Shown piece by piece: positions 1 through 11,063 of a stretch of 64,000 nucleotides of DNA. The stretch comes from Euborellia annulipes (lineage: Eukaryota > Arthropoda > Insecta > Dermaptera > Anisolabididae): positions 18,380 through 82,379 of the forward strand of contig JAKCPI010005410.1 in assembly GCA_023213315.1 (NCBI GenBank). The letters are read 5' to 3'. Every line of letters starts with the position of its first letter. Position 1 is the stretch's first letter. Under the pieces are notes generated by a model, which searched no databases, was not told where the DNA came from, and was given only the letters and a program-made list of their open reading frames with translations. The position numbers were made by a program, and so were the translations under genes.

Positions 1-115
1 GTCTGCAACAGTCTTTATAATCCTAAGTGGATTGTAACTGAGTAAGGCTCCTGAATGTATGGCCGAAACGTTGTAATTTTTACAATTAATCCGATAAACA
101 AGTCTTTTATTAACA
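1..115. repeat. Remnant of a CCGAAACGT-core foldback element
   Basis: The sequence around 61-75 holds GGCCGAAACGTTG, the core shared by the many foldback elements of this window. Only one arm is visible and the element may be cut by the window edge. The assignment rests on that short motif. Confidence 0.3.
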
Positions 116-1650
116 TTAAAAAAGAACCATAATTTCGAATCTGATTTGATGGAAAGTATATTAAAAATTTTTTTTGCAATTTTAATAAAAGTTTTCGCCT
201 TTTTTTTCCATAAAACTTTTTTTTTTTTAATGTGTTTAATGAGAAGAAATAAGAACTAAAGGAATCATTAAAAGTTAAAAAAAAAAAGCTGAAGACAAAG
301 AAACCTTGAAGATAAATTAATAATTACTTTTTAAAGGTTGTAATAATCCATCTTCAAATTAAATTTAAATTACTAAAACTAATTAATTATTAATAATAAC
401 ATTTCTATTAACGAGCACATCTTATTGCTTTAAATAAATTTTTATCTGATTTGATTGCAATTCGAACCTTAGCGTTGTGTAATAAAATATATTTTTCCAT
501 GCTAATAATTATAAATGCAATCGGTCCCATTTTCCGCGTATATTCTCAGTCCCTGCCATTATTTATTTATAACGAAATAAGTTTTTATTAAACAAAAGCC
601 TTGTCACTATTCATAGGGACTAAAGAATGTTTAAAATATGGGGAATAAATAAATTTACAAGGGAAGCATGATCATTACTTATTAAAATTGTATTTAAAGT
701 CATATAATTTTTGAAGAAATTCACCCTATCATTTCTTGTTTTTTTTTTTTTTGTTTTTTAAAAATTATATATATTTTGTTTGCCCCATGTGAAGTTAACC
801 TTTATAACACGAATTTCGAGAATTTTTCTATGCATTATTTATAAATCTAGGATTCCATGTTAAAAGTCTCTCTTTTTTTCCCTTTTAAGGGTTCTCACTC
901 ACTGGATGACTGAAAAAAAGGACCAAAAAGTCATTAAGAGACCCAAAATGACCAACCCTCCCCCTCTCGTAGGAGCAACAAAAACGAACGACCCCACAGA
1001 CGACCTTTGCCAACGGAACAGATCAAAAAAAAACCTCCGAAAAATAAATCAAACTTTTTTTGATTAGTTAATTAATTTTAAAAATGGCTAATATTCATAA
1101 ATTAGGCAATTAAGAACCAAATTAATTTAAGCGAAACAAAATCATTAAATTTCACTGATAATTGATTTTTTTTTTGTTTGCAATTTTTCTTATTTGATTT
1201 TTAATTTTCTTTGACTCTAGAGAGGAAGCGGCCTCCTGTCTATCATTGATTAATTGTTGTTATAAGGTCCTTCAGGTCCAAAAAGAGATCTTCAGTTATT
1301 GCTTTATCTATCCATAGATGCAAAATAAAATTGATATGAATGCAATGGAATCAGACATATATGACATATGACAGACTCATACATTGCCCATTGCGGCTCT
1401 TCTCATAATCCATTGTTAATATCAATGTCTAAATTAATATACGCGTTTATTTTCCTTCATATATCTAAAAATTGCAACTATAGATTGTTCAGCTTCCGTA
1501 ATAGTAACCTAGCGTAAAATATATGACTGACGAAAGCAGACTGAAAGGGAAGTCAGGCCAAACACACGTCCTGATTTATCAGGGAAGGAGTGGGGGTTGG
1601 CGGTTGGATGGTTTGCCCCACCCGACTGCCAACTTAAAAGGCTTAAATTT
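116..1650. other. AT-rich stretch without recognised gene
   Basis: Poly-A/T runs dominate. A slightly more GC-rich patch near 893-1020 and another at 1520-1630 hold no open frame of note. No repeat family of this window was recognised here. Confidence 0.5.
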
Positions 1651-2078
1651 TTGGAACGAAATTCTTTAACGCGACTTACGCAGGGTGAAATGAGAGAAAA
1701 TGTAACAAAATCGCGTTCCTAACAAAAATGCGTTCCCAGCGCCCGAGCGACGGCGGAGGAAGGCGAGAGTAGCCGAAGCCTTGGCGAGGCCACGCCCATC
1801 TTCTCCTTCTCTTTATTTCCTGAGGAACTTCGTTCCTGCCGGGGGTCCTACGATCCCACACGTTTGCTGTTTTTTGGAACGAAGTTCTTTAACGCGGCTT
1901 ACGCAGGGTGAAATGGGAGAAAATTTAACGTAACAAAAATGCGTTCCCAGCGCCCGAGCGACGGCGGAGGAAGACGAGATTAACCGAAGCCTTTGCGACG
2001 CCACGCCCATCTTCTCCTTCTCTTTATTTCCTGAGGAACTTCGTTCCTGCCGGAGGTCCTACGTCCCACACGTTTGCT
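1651..2078. repeat. Two-unit GC-rich tandem repeat (~223 and ~205 bp)
   Basis: Unit 1 (1651-1873) and unit 2 (1874-2078) are near copies. Each starts with TTGGAACGAA and holds GCGCCCGAGCGACGGCGGAG and CCACGCCCATCTTCTCC. Each has GGAACGAAGTTC at the head and its inverse GAACTTCGTTCC near the tail, so a single unit is bounded by a short inverted repeat. A long T-run follows at 2078-2101. Short open frames inside are simply repeats of each other. This could be a tandemly inserted MITE. Confidence 0.7.
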
Positions 2079-2144
2079 TTTTTTTTTTTTTTTTTTTTTT
2101 TCCACAAATGTTCACAATTTTATGCATTATTAAAATGTGATTGG

Positions 2145-2323
2145 CCCGGGAGCCGTGGCTCAGTGAGAAGACATTAGCTTCTCGCACCGGAGTCCCGGGT
2201 TCGCTTCCCATCCCAAGCGAGAAAAATTTATTTCATTTGATTTGACTACAAATCATTTGAAATAAATAGGGATGGGGTCTAAATGGCCTTAGATGCCGAG
2301 AAGGACCTTAAAAAAAAAAAAAA
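2145..2323 (+). mobile_element. tRNA-derived SINE, family a, full length with 13-bp target duplication
   Basis: The head is tRNA-like, with an A-box-like TGGCTCAGTGAG at about 2156-2167 and a B-box-like GGTTCGCTTCC at 2198-2208. The body reads AATAAATAGGGATGGGGTCT and ends with AAATGGCCTTAGATGCC, then a poly-A tail. The 13-bp sequence AAAATGTGATTGG flanks it at 2132-2144 and again at 2324-2336, the mark of LINE-driven retroposition. It is the best copy of this family in the window; most others are 3' fragments. Confidence 0.9.
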
Positions 2324-2336
2324 AAAATGTGATTGG

Positions 2337-3451
2337 ATGTGTAGGACGACAAACATTATAGTTAGATTTACGTTTTCGATTTTGCTAAGAGATAGTTAGC
2401 TTAGCAAAATACTGTTAGGGGCCTTAATGTGTTTAAATAATTTAATTAATTATCTATTCGTTTTCAAAGAAGCTCAGTCATCACTTTTTATTTGAGATTC
2501 CAAAGGCGTCTCTCTGTCTCTCTGTTTGTCTGTCGCTTCTCTCTTTATACTGTTAATTAAAAAATTAAATGTTTGTCATTAAAACTTGTTTTTTCCCTAT
2601 TTCTTTTTAAGAGCCTCTTAAAGCAGACATTTTGCATAAAATTTAAATGAAAAATATATAACCAACAATTACTGAATATAAAAATTAATTGAATGATTTA
2701 AAGAAAAAGAAATTTATTGATTTGATTATGATTATATATTTCGATTAGAAAATGAGTTTATAACTAAATCAGGTTATCCGTAATTCTAAAATCTATAATC
2801 GTCTCTATTATTAATAAACTATAAAGAAATCTATAGGCCTAATATTAAATAACAATTTATTCATTAGCTTTCTTTAATCTATACTTGGGCAATTTATTCA
2901 AATTTAAATTCATCCCTTTTAATTAGATAATTGTCTGGTATTGCTTCATGTTTGTTTTTTTTTTTTTTTTTTACTAAAAAAAATTGGAAATAACTATGTT
3001 CTTAGAAGTAAGTTTTCTAACAATCATGTCAAACTTATTAGCATATTATGGGCACGTGATGGAAAAAAGGCGTTTTTTAAATGAGATTTTACTTAAAAGT
3101 CATTTATATAAAATTCCTTTAAAAAGTGTATTCCACTCAATTAAATATAACTTCGCCGCCTTGAACATAGACAACCAATACACTTTGCTTTGTGATTGGT
3201 AGCCTCATAAGTAGCTAATCCAAGATTCCTTTATTTAATTAATACAGTTATACTTTACTTATTATTTTTTAGAATTTACAATTATTAGAAATTTTTAATC
3301 TTTTTTTTTTTTAATTTTTTTTTTTTTAATTTCTAATCTTAATTGTTAAGTGGTAAAATAATTTTTATTTATTTTATCGCGAATTACGAAATTTGCTATC
3401 CATTAATAAGGAGTAAACTTCCCATTTCAAAATTGCATTGACGAAATTTTT
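2337..3451. other. AT-rich stretch without recognised gene
   Basis: It holds a TCTC/TGTC simple repeat near 2508-2545 and T-runs near 2953-2972 and 3300-3330. A 72-codon frame at 2984-3202 (+) has ordinary AT-rich composition and no recognisable domain. Confidence 0.5.
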
Positions 3452-3663
3452 GATTTAAGTTAGGAGCTCCCCAGGCACGTAACACGAAACTTTTGAACAA
3501 ATTCTGTGAAAAAGTACTAATACTTTACTGATGTATATTTTTAATTTTTTTTTTCCAATATGTCGACACAAAAAAAGCTGGTGTTACAAGCACAGAACAT
3601 AAATTTCAATTACCGAAGGTAAGAGAAAGGTGTGTGCTGCGCAACCATTCACACCAGATTTTT
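3452..3663 (+). mobile_element. Family H hairpin-tailed repeat, internally deleted copy
   Basis: It starts in the middle of the family at GATTTAAGTTAGGAG and passes through AGTACTAATACTTTACTGATG. After a deletion it ends with the terminal hairpin, here decayed (GCTGGTGTTACAAGCACAG ... ATTCACACCAGATT). It has no left end and no microsatellite. Confidence 0.75.
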
Positions 3664-3721
3664 ATAAATGAATTTTGTAACTTGTTTTAGCAATGGCGAA
3701 ACTGGCGAAACAAAAAAAGAG

Positions 3722-3982
3722 TATATCTAACAAAGCTGTGAGTGTTATTTATTAGCGAGACTAAACATCCCATGGCCCCCGGGAATTGAACCCAGGATCT
3801 CCAGCCTTTCCGTGGAAAATTTTTCTTTTAAGTTGAGTTTTATGGGTGTAGCTCGAAGGTCCGGTGGCCTGGTGCGATGGACAGCAAACCTCGGAAAGGC
3901 TGGAGATCCTGGGTTCAATTCCCGAGGGCCATGGGATGTTTGGCCTCGCCTATAAATAACACTCACAGTTTTGTTAGATATA
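3722..3982. repeat. Inverted pair of tRNA-like SINE segments
   Basis: Two ~91-bp arms (3722-3812 and 3891-3982) are near-perfect inverted copies around a 78-bp spacer. Each arm carries the B-box-like GGGTTCAATTCCCG; the plus-strand unit also has an A-box-like GGTGGCCTGGTGCGATGG in the spacer. The cloverleaf cannot be completed, so this is a tRNA-derived repeat and not a tRNA gene. The head-to-head arrangement would fold into a long hairpin. Confidence 0.65.
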
Positions 3983-4804
3983 TATCTCTATGGCCAATGA
4001 AGTACGTGGCTGTTGATGGAGGCTTTAATTTTTGGCTGCTCTTGCTTCCTTTCTTGTATATATATATCTCTATGACTTACAATTAGTTAAGTCCGAAAAG
4101 AATCGAGATGTTTTGAATACTAATATCTAATTCAAATATATAAATCTAGAAAATATTTAACAAAAGAGTAATTATAAATAATTTTTCATAGTATTAAGGT
4201 CTTATCAAGTAATTAACTTTCCAAAAATTATTTTTAAAAGCAAGAACTGATCTGCCCTATTTTTTTCTACTGCGAACCCGATGACACAGCCGGTCTTCCT
4301 TCCTTATTTGTTCCACTAATTTAAAATTTAAACTTTTTATTAGACCCATTAACGTTCTTGGTGCAAAATGTTAATCTTCTAAATGTCAGTGTCCCACACC
4401 AAAATTGTTATAAATGAATCACAAATTTTCATTTTGTTAAAAGGAAAAACGTATAGCTACTTTACCTCTCTCTTTCTGCGTGCTGTTGTTGTTGTTGTTG
4501 TTGTTGATGACGGGTTGTTGCCTTTTTTCTGGTCCCCCTTTGTGCATTCCAGTCATAAACTCCGCCTTTTAGACTGATACTTGACTATTTTCACATCTAT
4601 ATGTTAAACTTCGAATTTTTATAATCAAATTTTTTTTTTTTTACTTATCTCACAAAACCGTATCTATAAATTTTAATTTTTTTTTTTTTTTTTTTTTTTC
4701 TGATAAATTTATTACTTAAAGAAAATAGTTATTATTGAGAGAGCTATCCAAGCTATGAATTTTTAAAGTAAACAAGATAATCGGGCGAATTCAAGTTGTA
4801 ATGA
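3983..4804. other. AT-rich stretch with a (GTT)n microsatellite
   Basis: The GTT array lies at about 4484-4506. T-runs occur at 4630-4642 and 4677-4699. No gene or family member was recognised. Confidence 0.5.
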
Positions 4805-4812
4805 ATAGAGTG

Positions 4813-5055
4813 CAGTGGCGTCATTTGGGGGGGAGGGGGGCATTTGCCCCCCCCAAGGGCTCTGATTTTTATAAAATTTTATATTATTCTAAATAAAATG
4901 CTCCAAAATACATCTACGAGTATACAAACTGTACAAAATTAAACAATTAATTAAATTAAATATGTTTTGGCCAAATTTGAGTACCCATTTGTAAGTAAAT
5001 TTTAAGAAAAAAAATGTTTGCCCCCCCCCCAAGAAAAAGTGAAATGACGCCACTG
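4813..5055. mobile_element. hAT-type MITE, 243 bp, intact ends
   Basis: Terminal inverted repeats are CAGTGGCGTCATTT at the left and AAATGACGCCACTG at the right. They are followed inward by G-rich and C-rich tracts. The 8-bp sequence ATAGAGTG flanks both sides (4805-4812 and 5056-5063). An 8-bp duplication with CAGTGGCG ends is typical of the hAT superfamily. No coding capacity is present. A related copy starts at 54265. Confidence 0.9.
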
Positions 5056-5063
5056 ATAGAGTG

Positions 5064-6302
5064 GCGCATTTTTCTTTTCGAAGACATGATATTATAATAG
5101 AAATTAAAAAAAAAAAAAAATAAAATTATAATTAGGCCTACAAATAACTTGTACAAAAACTATGAGGGAAGTTTAAAAAAAAACAAAATAATTATTTATT
5201 ACTTTCTTTATTCAAATGTATCACAGTCAGAAAAGACAATATACAAAAATTTTTTTTTTTTTGATATTCACAAAATAATTTTTTTTTTTTTTTTTTATTT
5301 TTATATTTGGAGATCTTCTCTTGACTAAAAAAAAAAAAAAAATAAAAAATAAAATTTCAAGCAAGCTTATGTACAATAACAAATAATTATATACATAATT
5401 TACATAGTAAATACAATTGAAAATAAAAAATAAATTTTAATACTATACAATAGAAAATAAATCGAAGAAATATAAAAAAAAAAAAATAATAATCAAAAAA
5501 ATAAAAAAAAAGAAACAAAATTTTTGGCACTATGAATCCACAAAAAAAAAAAGAAAAAAATATAAAAAAATTGAGAGGAAAAATAATTTTTTTTTTTTTT
5601 GAAAATCAAAATAAATAGCAGTTTTAATAGATACACAAAATTAGAAAAAATTATTTTAGCTTGACTTTTTTTTGTTTTTGAATTTTTTATTGTCCATCCT
5701 TTCCAAAAGAATCTGGATTATATCTGAATGATTTTAAAGGTTTTTGAAAGTATATTTTGAACTTTAGAAGATAGAGGAAATAAAATGTAATTTTGTATTT
5801 TGTGTTTATGTTAAAAAAATATTTATCAAATAAACTAAACTTATTATTATTAATATTCAATAAATTGATTTTATTTTTGAGAGATAATAAAATTTGTGAT
5901 CTAATTTCAATCGGTATTCAAGTAGATGTTTAGACAGATACAATCCCAGGTTCTTTACCATGCTTAAATCCTTCATCTCAGCTACTATATACTTTATTAT
6001 AAACAAGGGTCGAATTATTGTGATCACTTATTTTGGACCAGTTCTAGACCATAAATAACTCGGAAAGTTTTCTAAAAAAAAATGATTGAAAGGTGCCTAT
6101 CTCGCCCTGTAGGGTTGACTAGGCTTTAACGTGTATATTTTCTCTCTTTTTATACAAAAATATATAATATTATAATAATATTTAGGCTATTTGATAATTA
6201 AGTTAAATGACATTAAATTTGCAGCTTCAAAAAAAAGCAATATTACTGTTTTTATTTTTGTTTTGTTTGTTGTTTTTGTATTATTTTATAAATTAGTATT
6301 AT
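5064..6302. other. AT-rich, homopolymer-rich stretch
   Basis: Many A- and T-runs of 10-20 bases occur (for example 5108-5120, 5278-5297, 5328-5342). No gene was recognised. A GC-richer patch near 6085-6130 holds nothing identifiable. Confidence 0.5.
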
Positions 6303-6374
6303 TTGTTTGGATCTTACCAGCGAGGACTTGTGCCTCTAAGCGGATCGTTAATAAATTTATTTATTTATTTATTA
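6303..6374 (+). repeat. 3'-end-like repeat with (TTTA)n tail
   Basis: It reads TTGTTTGGATCTTACCAGCG, then GAGGACTTGTGCCTCTAAG, then a tail AATAAATTTATTTATTTATT. Similar sequence occurs near 20385-20460, inverted near 21970-22045, and inverted near 57935-58015. A fixed end followed by a short tandem tail suggests the 3' end of a non-LTR retroposon. Confidence 0.5.
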
Positions 6375-7449
6375 AAACCTGGAAGCTTGTTAATTTTTTA
6401 GCTGCAAAAAAAAAAAAAATGCATGAAAAATATAGGCCCTTTATATAAAAAAAAAGTAATTTCAAGATGGTCAAACAAAATTTTTACTGATCAATCAAAT
6501 AATTTTTTACCCAGTTAAAAATCTTTCTTCTAATAATAATTTTATTCAAGTAAAAAATTATAATTTCAAAACGTATACTTGGTTTCCCTTTTAAATGTAT
6601 TATATTCAATTTGGTTTTAATTAAAGTCACTTATTTTAATAATCAAAAAGCCTTCCTATTCAATAGACAAGCAATTAATAAGAAATAAATTTTTTTTTAT
6701 ATATAAATAAAGTATTTAATATATTTTTTTAATCTATATATTTATTTAAAGGAACTTGAAATTAATAAAATATATCAAAACTAAAATTAATTAGAATCTA
6801 TGTTATTAATTTAAAAAAAAATATTCGTGCTCGTTTTTTTTTACAATATATAAGTATATTTACATTTAATTGCTTATTTACATTTGTTCGTTTAAGTAGG
6901 GGTAGGTGGGTGGATGGCATTGCACTTCGCTCTCTCGTTTATCCGATTATTTTTATAAAAAATAATCATTCTAAAAAGAATTTGAATATAACAATTATTT
7001 AATTATAGCCTGTATTCTTGCCAATACAAACGAATCTGAAAAAACACTTAGTTTTGGTGTAGGCTAAAGTTTTTCATTCATGCTATAATAAATATTTGTA
7101 TTAGAGCATATATTCGATGCCTTTATAAACATCTTTTCATTTATTAATATTCTTGAAAATTTTATTGTATTTTTTAAAATTTCAAATAATTAAAAATACC
7201 AACAATACCTTTAAAATTCGTATTTGAATTTCAAATAATTATATATTATTCAGAGAAAACAATAATTTTCATATTATATGGAGATTATTTTTTTGATTTA
7301 TTGTAGTTGATTGAAAATTATCGTCATTCAGGGAAATTTTTGTGTTCTATACTTTTCTTTTATTGAGTCCTCATTTACTTTTCATTTTTTACAACGCTTT
7401 TTTTATTTGGAAATCTTGAGGCCAGGGACCGTAGACGGAAAATTTTTCT
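6375..7449. other. AT-rich stretch without recognised gene
   Basis: Mostly AT-rich. A G-rich patch lies near 6896-6920. No open frame or known repeat was recognised. Confidence 0.5.
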
Positions 7450-7690
7450 CCCAAGTAAAAATGATTAAAAATGATCGAGGCCGCAACTAGTCTGTATAGT
7501 GAACTTTTATGGACCCACAGGGATATACAAGCCCGCGCCAGGGACACACATTTTTCTTCTGGTCACTTTCAATCTACTGTGTGTGTCCATGGTGAGGGCG
7601 TGTATATCCCTGTGTGACTCTAAAGTTCAATATGCAGACTAGCTACGGGCGTGTGGATCCCTCGATCATTTTTAAACCTTTTTGCTCGGA
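7450..7690. repeat. Foldback element of ~240 bp without the CCGAAACGT core
   Basis: The left arm (about 7454-7549) and right arm (about 7576-7686) are inverted copies. Paired blocks include ATGATCGAGG/CCTCGATCAT, CAGGGATATACA/TGTATATCCCTG and GGGACACACA/TGTGTGTCC. The loop is ~26 bp. Confidence 0.7.
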
Positions 7691-8458
7691 CTCCAAAGAA
7701 ATAAAATTAAAAATCATATTTCTCTCTATATATTTCGTTTTTTTATAATTTTTTTTGAATATTCAGAGGTGCGCCTCTGGCTCTGGCTCTGGTCTGCTTG
7801 AGACGATAAAAATTTTTGTTTATTGATTTTTCTTCTAGCTTATAATAATAAAATAATCATTTTGCGATAAAATATTCTATCTACACTTGATAAAAAAAAT
7901 ACATAAATAAACTAAATAGGATCTATTGATAAATCGAAAAATAATAATTAATCGTTTATGATATGGAATGGAAACAAAAAAAAAGTTGAGATTTTTCTTA
8001 CATGAATCTGATAAATTATTAATAAGAGAGTTTTTAAAATTTAAATAATACCAAAATACAGATTTTTATTAAAATACATAAAGAACAGAGCATATCTATA
8101 TTGTTTTTTTTTTTTTTTTTTTTTGGACCTTCAATAATAATAATTTAATTTTCAAAAATGTTTTGGTATTATTTCTATTTTTTTTTTTATTTTTTATAAA
8201 ATTGATTTCGATAAAATTTTTGTTTTCACTGAATGAATTAGGCCGCTTTCACAAACACACACACTTACATACACACCGCTTTTAGCCGGCCGGTCGCAAC
8301 CGGGTTAGGGGATACTATACATGGAACGTTTCACAAACGTCGGTCAAGTTCATAGCCTTCGAAATAGTATTGTTTTTCATACCCAGGCCTTCTAGGATTT
8401 CATTAGTTAGAAACAAATTCATAGAGGCAGTTTAGTGATTTTTTTTGTGATTACTCAC
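7691..8458. other. Region downstream of the meteorin-like gene (probable 3' UTR side)
   Basis: For the minus-strand gene that stops at 8459 this is the 3' flank. It is AT-rich, with a CA-rich patch at about 8250-8277 and a T-run at 8104-8124. Several TTTATT motifs on the plus strand (AATAAA on the minus strand) could serve as polyadenylation signals, but none can be singled out. Confidence 0.35.
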
Positions 8459-8910
8459 TCAACTTTTGAGCATGCAATGAGCGGACCCATCACGGTTGAG
8501 TTCGCCGACGAGCATAGCCCAATCCTCGAGTCTAGGGGCACATGTTAACGCCAGGTCACCAAGTTTTTTCCTCGCCATAAACACAAACTCCCCAGTGCCA
8601 CGTTTCGCATGACAGTGTCTCGGCACATGGACCACTAAACGAGGTTCTAGGCTGTTATCCAGCCACATTTCGGGTTCGATATCGTCGTCGATGTCCAAAT
8701 CAACATCGTCGTCTTCGTCACTGACCGATCGTGAGCGACGTAAATGGCGACTAACTCGGATTAGTAACCGAGTGGACGCGCCGCTTACTGGACTACCTGC
8801 CTGAGGGTCAGGCTCAGGGTCATTCTCCGCGCTTGTGATGACCCCCCGGGCTACCGTGTCCGATGTACAATATGCATGGGCCAGCTCCTCTCGGGTACAA
8901 GGCCGACAAT
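8459..8910 (-). CDS. Meteorin/meteorin-like protein, last coding exon
   Basis: This exon encodes the C-terminal 150 residues of a secreted meteorin-family protein and ends with TGA at 8459-8461. The acceptor is seen at 8911-8912 (TTCTTTTCAG before ATTGTCGG). The exon starts with two bases that complete a GAT codon with the single G left by the upstream exon. Numbered from that Asp, cysteines lie at 2, 5, 15, 100, 124 and 146. They sit in CRPC, YCTSD, RHC, TCAPR and HCML, matching the order of the last six cysteines of vertebrate METRN/METRNL. An acidic run (about residues 65-80, mostly D and E) sits between two conserved blocks; I do not recall it from the vertebrate proteins. Family members are secreted factors acting on neurons, glia and metabolic or immune cells in vertebrates; the role in invertebrates is not established. 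The family call is firm; METRN versus METRNL cannot be decided. Confidence 0.92.
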
Positions 8911-9250
8911 CTGAAAAGAACAATAAAACACTTGTTACATTTTTTTGTTTCCTGAAAAAGGTAGCATACATTAACCCCTGGATTATAAAAATAGCAGAAA
9001 ATTAGAAGCATACGATGACGGACAGAACCACATCGTATTGAATCCAACAGAAATCGCTTTCCTTTTTAATGTTATATACCTCCTGGGCCCTCCTAATATG
9101 CGAAAATATATGAATGTGGACCCTCCTAATATGCGAAATTATATGAAACAGATTCCTGGCGATTTTTTCTGCCCATTCCGATACTTTCTAATTTGTTTGA
9201 GTTTGAGATTTGGCTAAATTTATTAATTAATAACTGGGAATAAGATTTAC
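8911..9250 (-). other. Intron of the meteorin-like gene with a short internal duplication
   Basis: The donor AAG/GTAAAT lies at 9251/9250 and the acceptor TTTTCAG at 8911, a phase-1 intron of 340 bp. Inside, a 27-bp unit beginning CCCTCCTAATATGCGAAA occurs twice, at 9088-9114 and 9121-9147. Reading frames run into the intron from both sides but meet stops. Confidence 0.85.
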
Positions 9251-9681
9251 CTTCTGCGGGATCATAAGATTGAGCGCCCCTTGGTAAGGGTTGTAGATCA
9301 TATTCGAGTAGAGCGACTCGTCGTTGTACGTCTCCTGGTTCAGAGGCATCAGCCTCCAAATAAATGGCAGCTTGACCAGCATGACTGAGTAGACAGCTAG
9401 GTGTAGAGGCTGTAGGTTGTAGAGGTACTAAGCCTCTTTCTCTTGTTTCAAGATAGGCGCGCCAGCCGATGGCGCCGAATTTTGAAGTGGCGTCTCCGGA
9501 ACGCCCAAGCGCGGTACGGAGGCGTACACAACCGCGGAACTCGCGAGCTGTTGCCCCCAAGCGTAGAACAACGCGTAATGCGCCACGTGGGTACGCCCAA
9601 GTGACACGACCCTCGCGACAACGAAGGTACACAGGCGTCACGCCAGGTTCAGAGGAGCCCGATGCTGATGCAGACAGGCCA
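9251..9681 (-). CDS. Meteorin/meteorin-like protein, internal exon (5' part of gene not found)
   Basis: The exon of 431 nt begins after TTTCTTTCTTTTCAG (acceptor at 9682-9683) and ends at a GTAAAT donor. One base completes a codon from the missing first exon, then 143 codons follow and one base is carried over. Splicing to 8910 keeps the frame exactly. Cysteines at exon residues 21 (YLRC), 51 (RGC) and 96 (SC) correspond to family cysteines 2-4. The blocks YLRC-REG-VTW-YPRGALRVVLR and AIYLEAD...RRVALLEYDL match METRN/METRNL closely. The vertebrate protein has a signal peptide and a C-x-W-x-GSG motif just before this point; that exon was sought by eye at higher coordinates and not found. With the last exon, ~293 residues are visible, against a total length of about 300 for vertebrate homologues. 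GC content is far above the surroundings. A 95-codon frame on the opposite strand (9469-9756) is a shadow. Confidence 0.92.
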
Positions 9682-9745
9682 CTGAAAAGAAAGAAAGTAT
9701 TATTAACTCGGGGGAAATTATTTACAAACAACAAATGTGTTTACT

Positions 9746-10159
9746 CCGGAAAGTAAGGATTTCTTGGGATCATACAGGGATCGATTCCGGTTTTCCTTCC
9801 CACGTTGATCATACAATTGGATCAAGCTGGATATGAACGTCTTAAGAACATATTTAATTATTTATTTTCTTAATTCTTATTACTTTCTCTTAATTTATTA
9901 TCTCTTGATAGTTTTTTAACTGCTGCTTTAGTTAATATTGAAAAACATTTAATGACATACTCTAGTTTTTGGATAGGGAAATTCTTCCTGCTCTCGTAAA
10001 AACTCCTTTTCATCAGTTAATGACCCATTTAATCAGATTATCACCTTTCAGATCTAGTTTTAGAATATACCGACAAAGAAGCCTGACCGAATAATAGACT
10101 ACGTAAAAACCATTATGTTCGTTATTTAAGTCTTCTTAATATGCTAATAGACAGAGCGT
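9746..10159. other. 5'-side intron or flank of the meteorin-like gene
   Basis: AT-rich sequence upstream of the internal exon on the minus strand. If the first exon lies farther right, this belongs to the first intron. No exon was recognised. Confidence 0.4.
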
Positions 10160-10167
10160 GTATTATG

Positions 10168-10231
10168 CATGGGCGTAGCCGGGGGAGGCAGGGGGGGCCG
10201 TTGCCCCCCTGGCTGGTCCTAAAAATTAAAA

Positions 10232-10262
<31 letters not shown>

Positions 10263-10431
10263 TTCCCATTGGAAATTTTGTTTTAACACCCCAATTCACT
10301 ACATTAATTTAATTTGTTTGTTTTAAATGTTAAATAAATAATTAATACTCTATGTATATATTAATTGCAAACCCCCTCGTTTATGCTCCTAACGAGGGGT
10401 TGGCCCCCCCTAACAAGAAGTCTGACCCATG
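10168..10431. mobile_element. hAT-like MITE, 264 bp
   Basis: The left end is CATGGGCGTAGCC and the right end reads GACCCATG. Inside each end is a G-rich or C-rich tract, as in the other hAT MITEs here. Flanks GTATTATG (10160-10167) and GTAATATG (10432-10439) match at 7 of 8 positions, an old 8-bp duplication. A (TA)n tract lies at about 10238-10261. Confidence 0.7.
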
Positions 10432-10439
10432 GTAATATG

Positions 10440-11063
10440 ATTATTGAATTCAACAATAAGTCTAATTAAAATACTTTATTATTTAAACAAAAGAAATGTC
10501 TCTTTGGGAAATGAATAATTTTAAAAGGAACACCCTGTAAATGGGCTATTTCTGATCAGGATAATTAATTGATATGTGTCTTATCAATCAGTTCTGGTTC
10601 CTGTGATAAGGACTAATTAGTCACCGGGCAGGAAGGGAGGGAATCGGGAAAAGGCGACAATCCCACGGGATCCTGCTTGGGACCAGGACAGAGAGGCTCT
10701 CTATTCCTTCTCTCACTCTCTCTTTCTTATTGCATTAATTCAATCCATTTGCTGTTTATTTTATTTACGAAATATATTCCCTAGAGAAACAAAAAAATAA
10801 AACCTTGCTTAAAAATCTCTAATATTTAGGTGAATTGTAAAAAGTTAAAAAAAAATCGGGCTTTTATTAAAATTGAGAATAATAATTAAATAAATTAAAT
10901 TAAATTAAATAATTAATAAAAAAGAATCATAATAATTTATTCATTCTTCGGGAGAGAAAAATAATATTGTAATTAAAAGATGGAATCTCGATTTTTCGCC
11001 TTGTTAAATTGAAATTATTTTTAAATAAAGAGCATTTTTTAATTGATATTTTATATTCTTAAA
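10440..11063. other. AT-rich stretch with a GC-richer patch
   Basis: The patch at about 10612-10720 (GGAAGGGAGGGAATCGGG and neighbours) has no long open frame. The rest is AT-rich. Confidence 0.4.

Noticed and set aside
2156..2208. tRNA gene
   Set aside because: A- and B-box-like words are present, but the sequence continues into a repeat body with a poly-A tail and target duplication; it is a SINE.
9469..9756. 95-codon plus-strand frame rich in R and P
   Set aside because: It is the antisense of the meteorin-like exon at 9251-9681; the minus strand has the conserved cysteines and splice sites.
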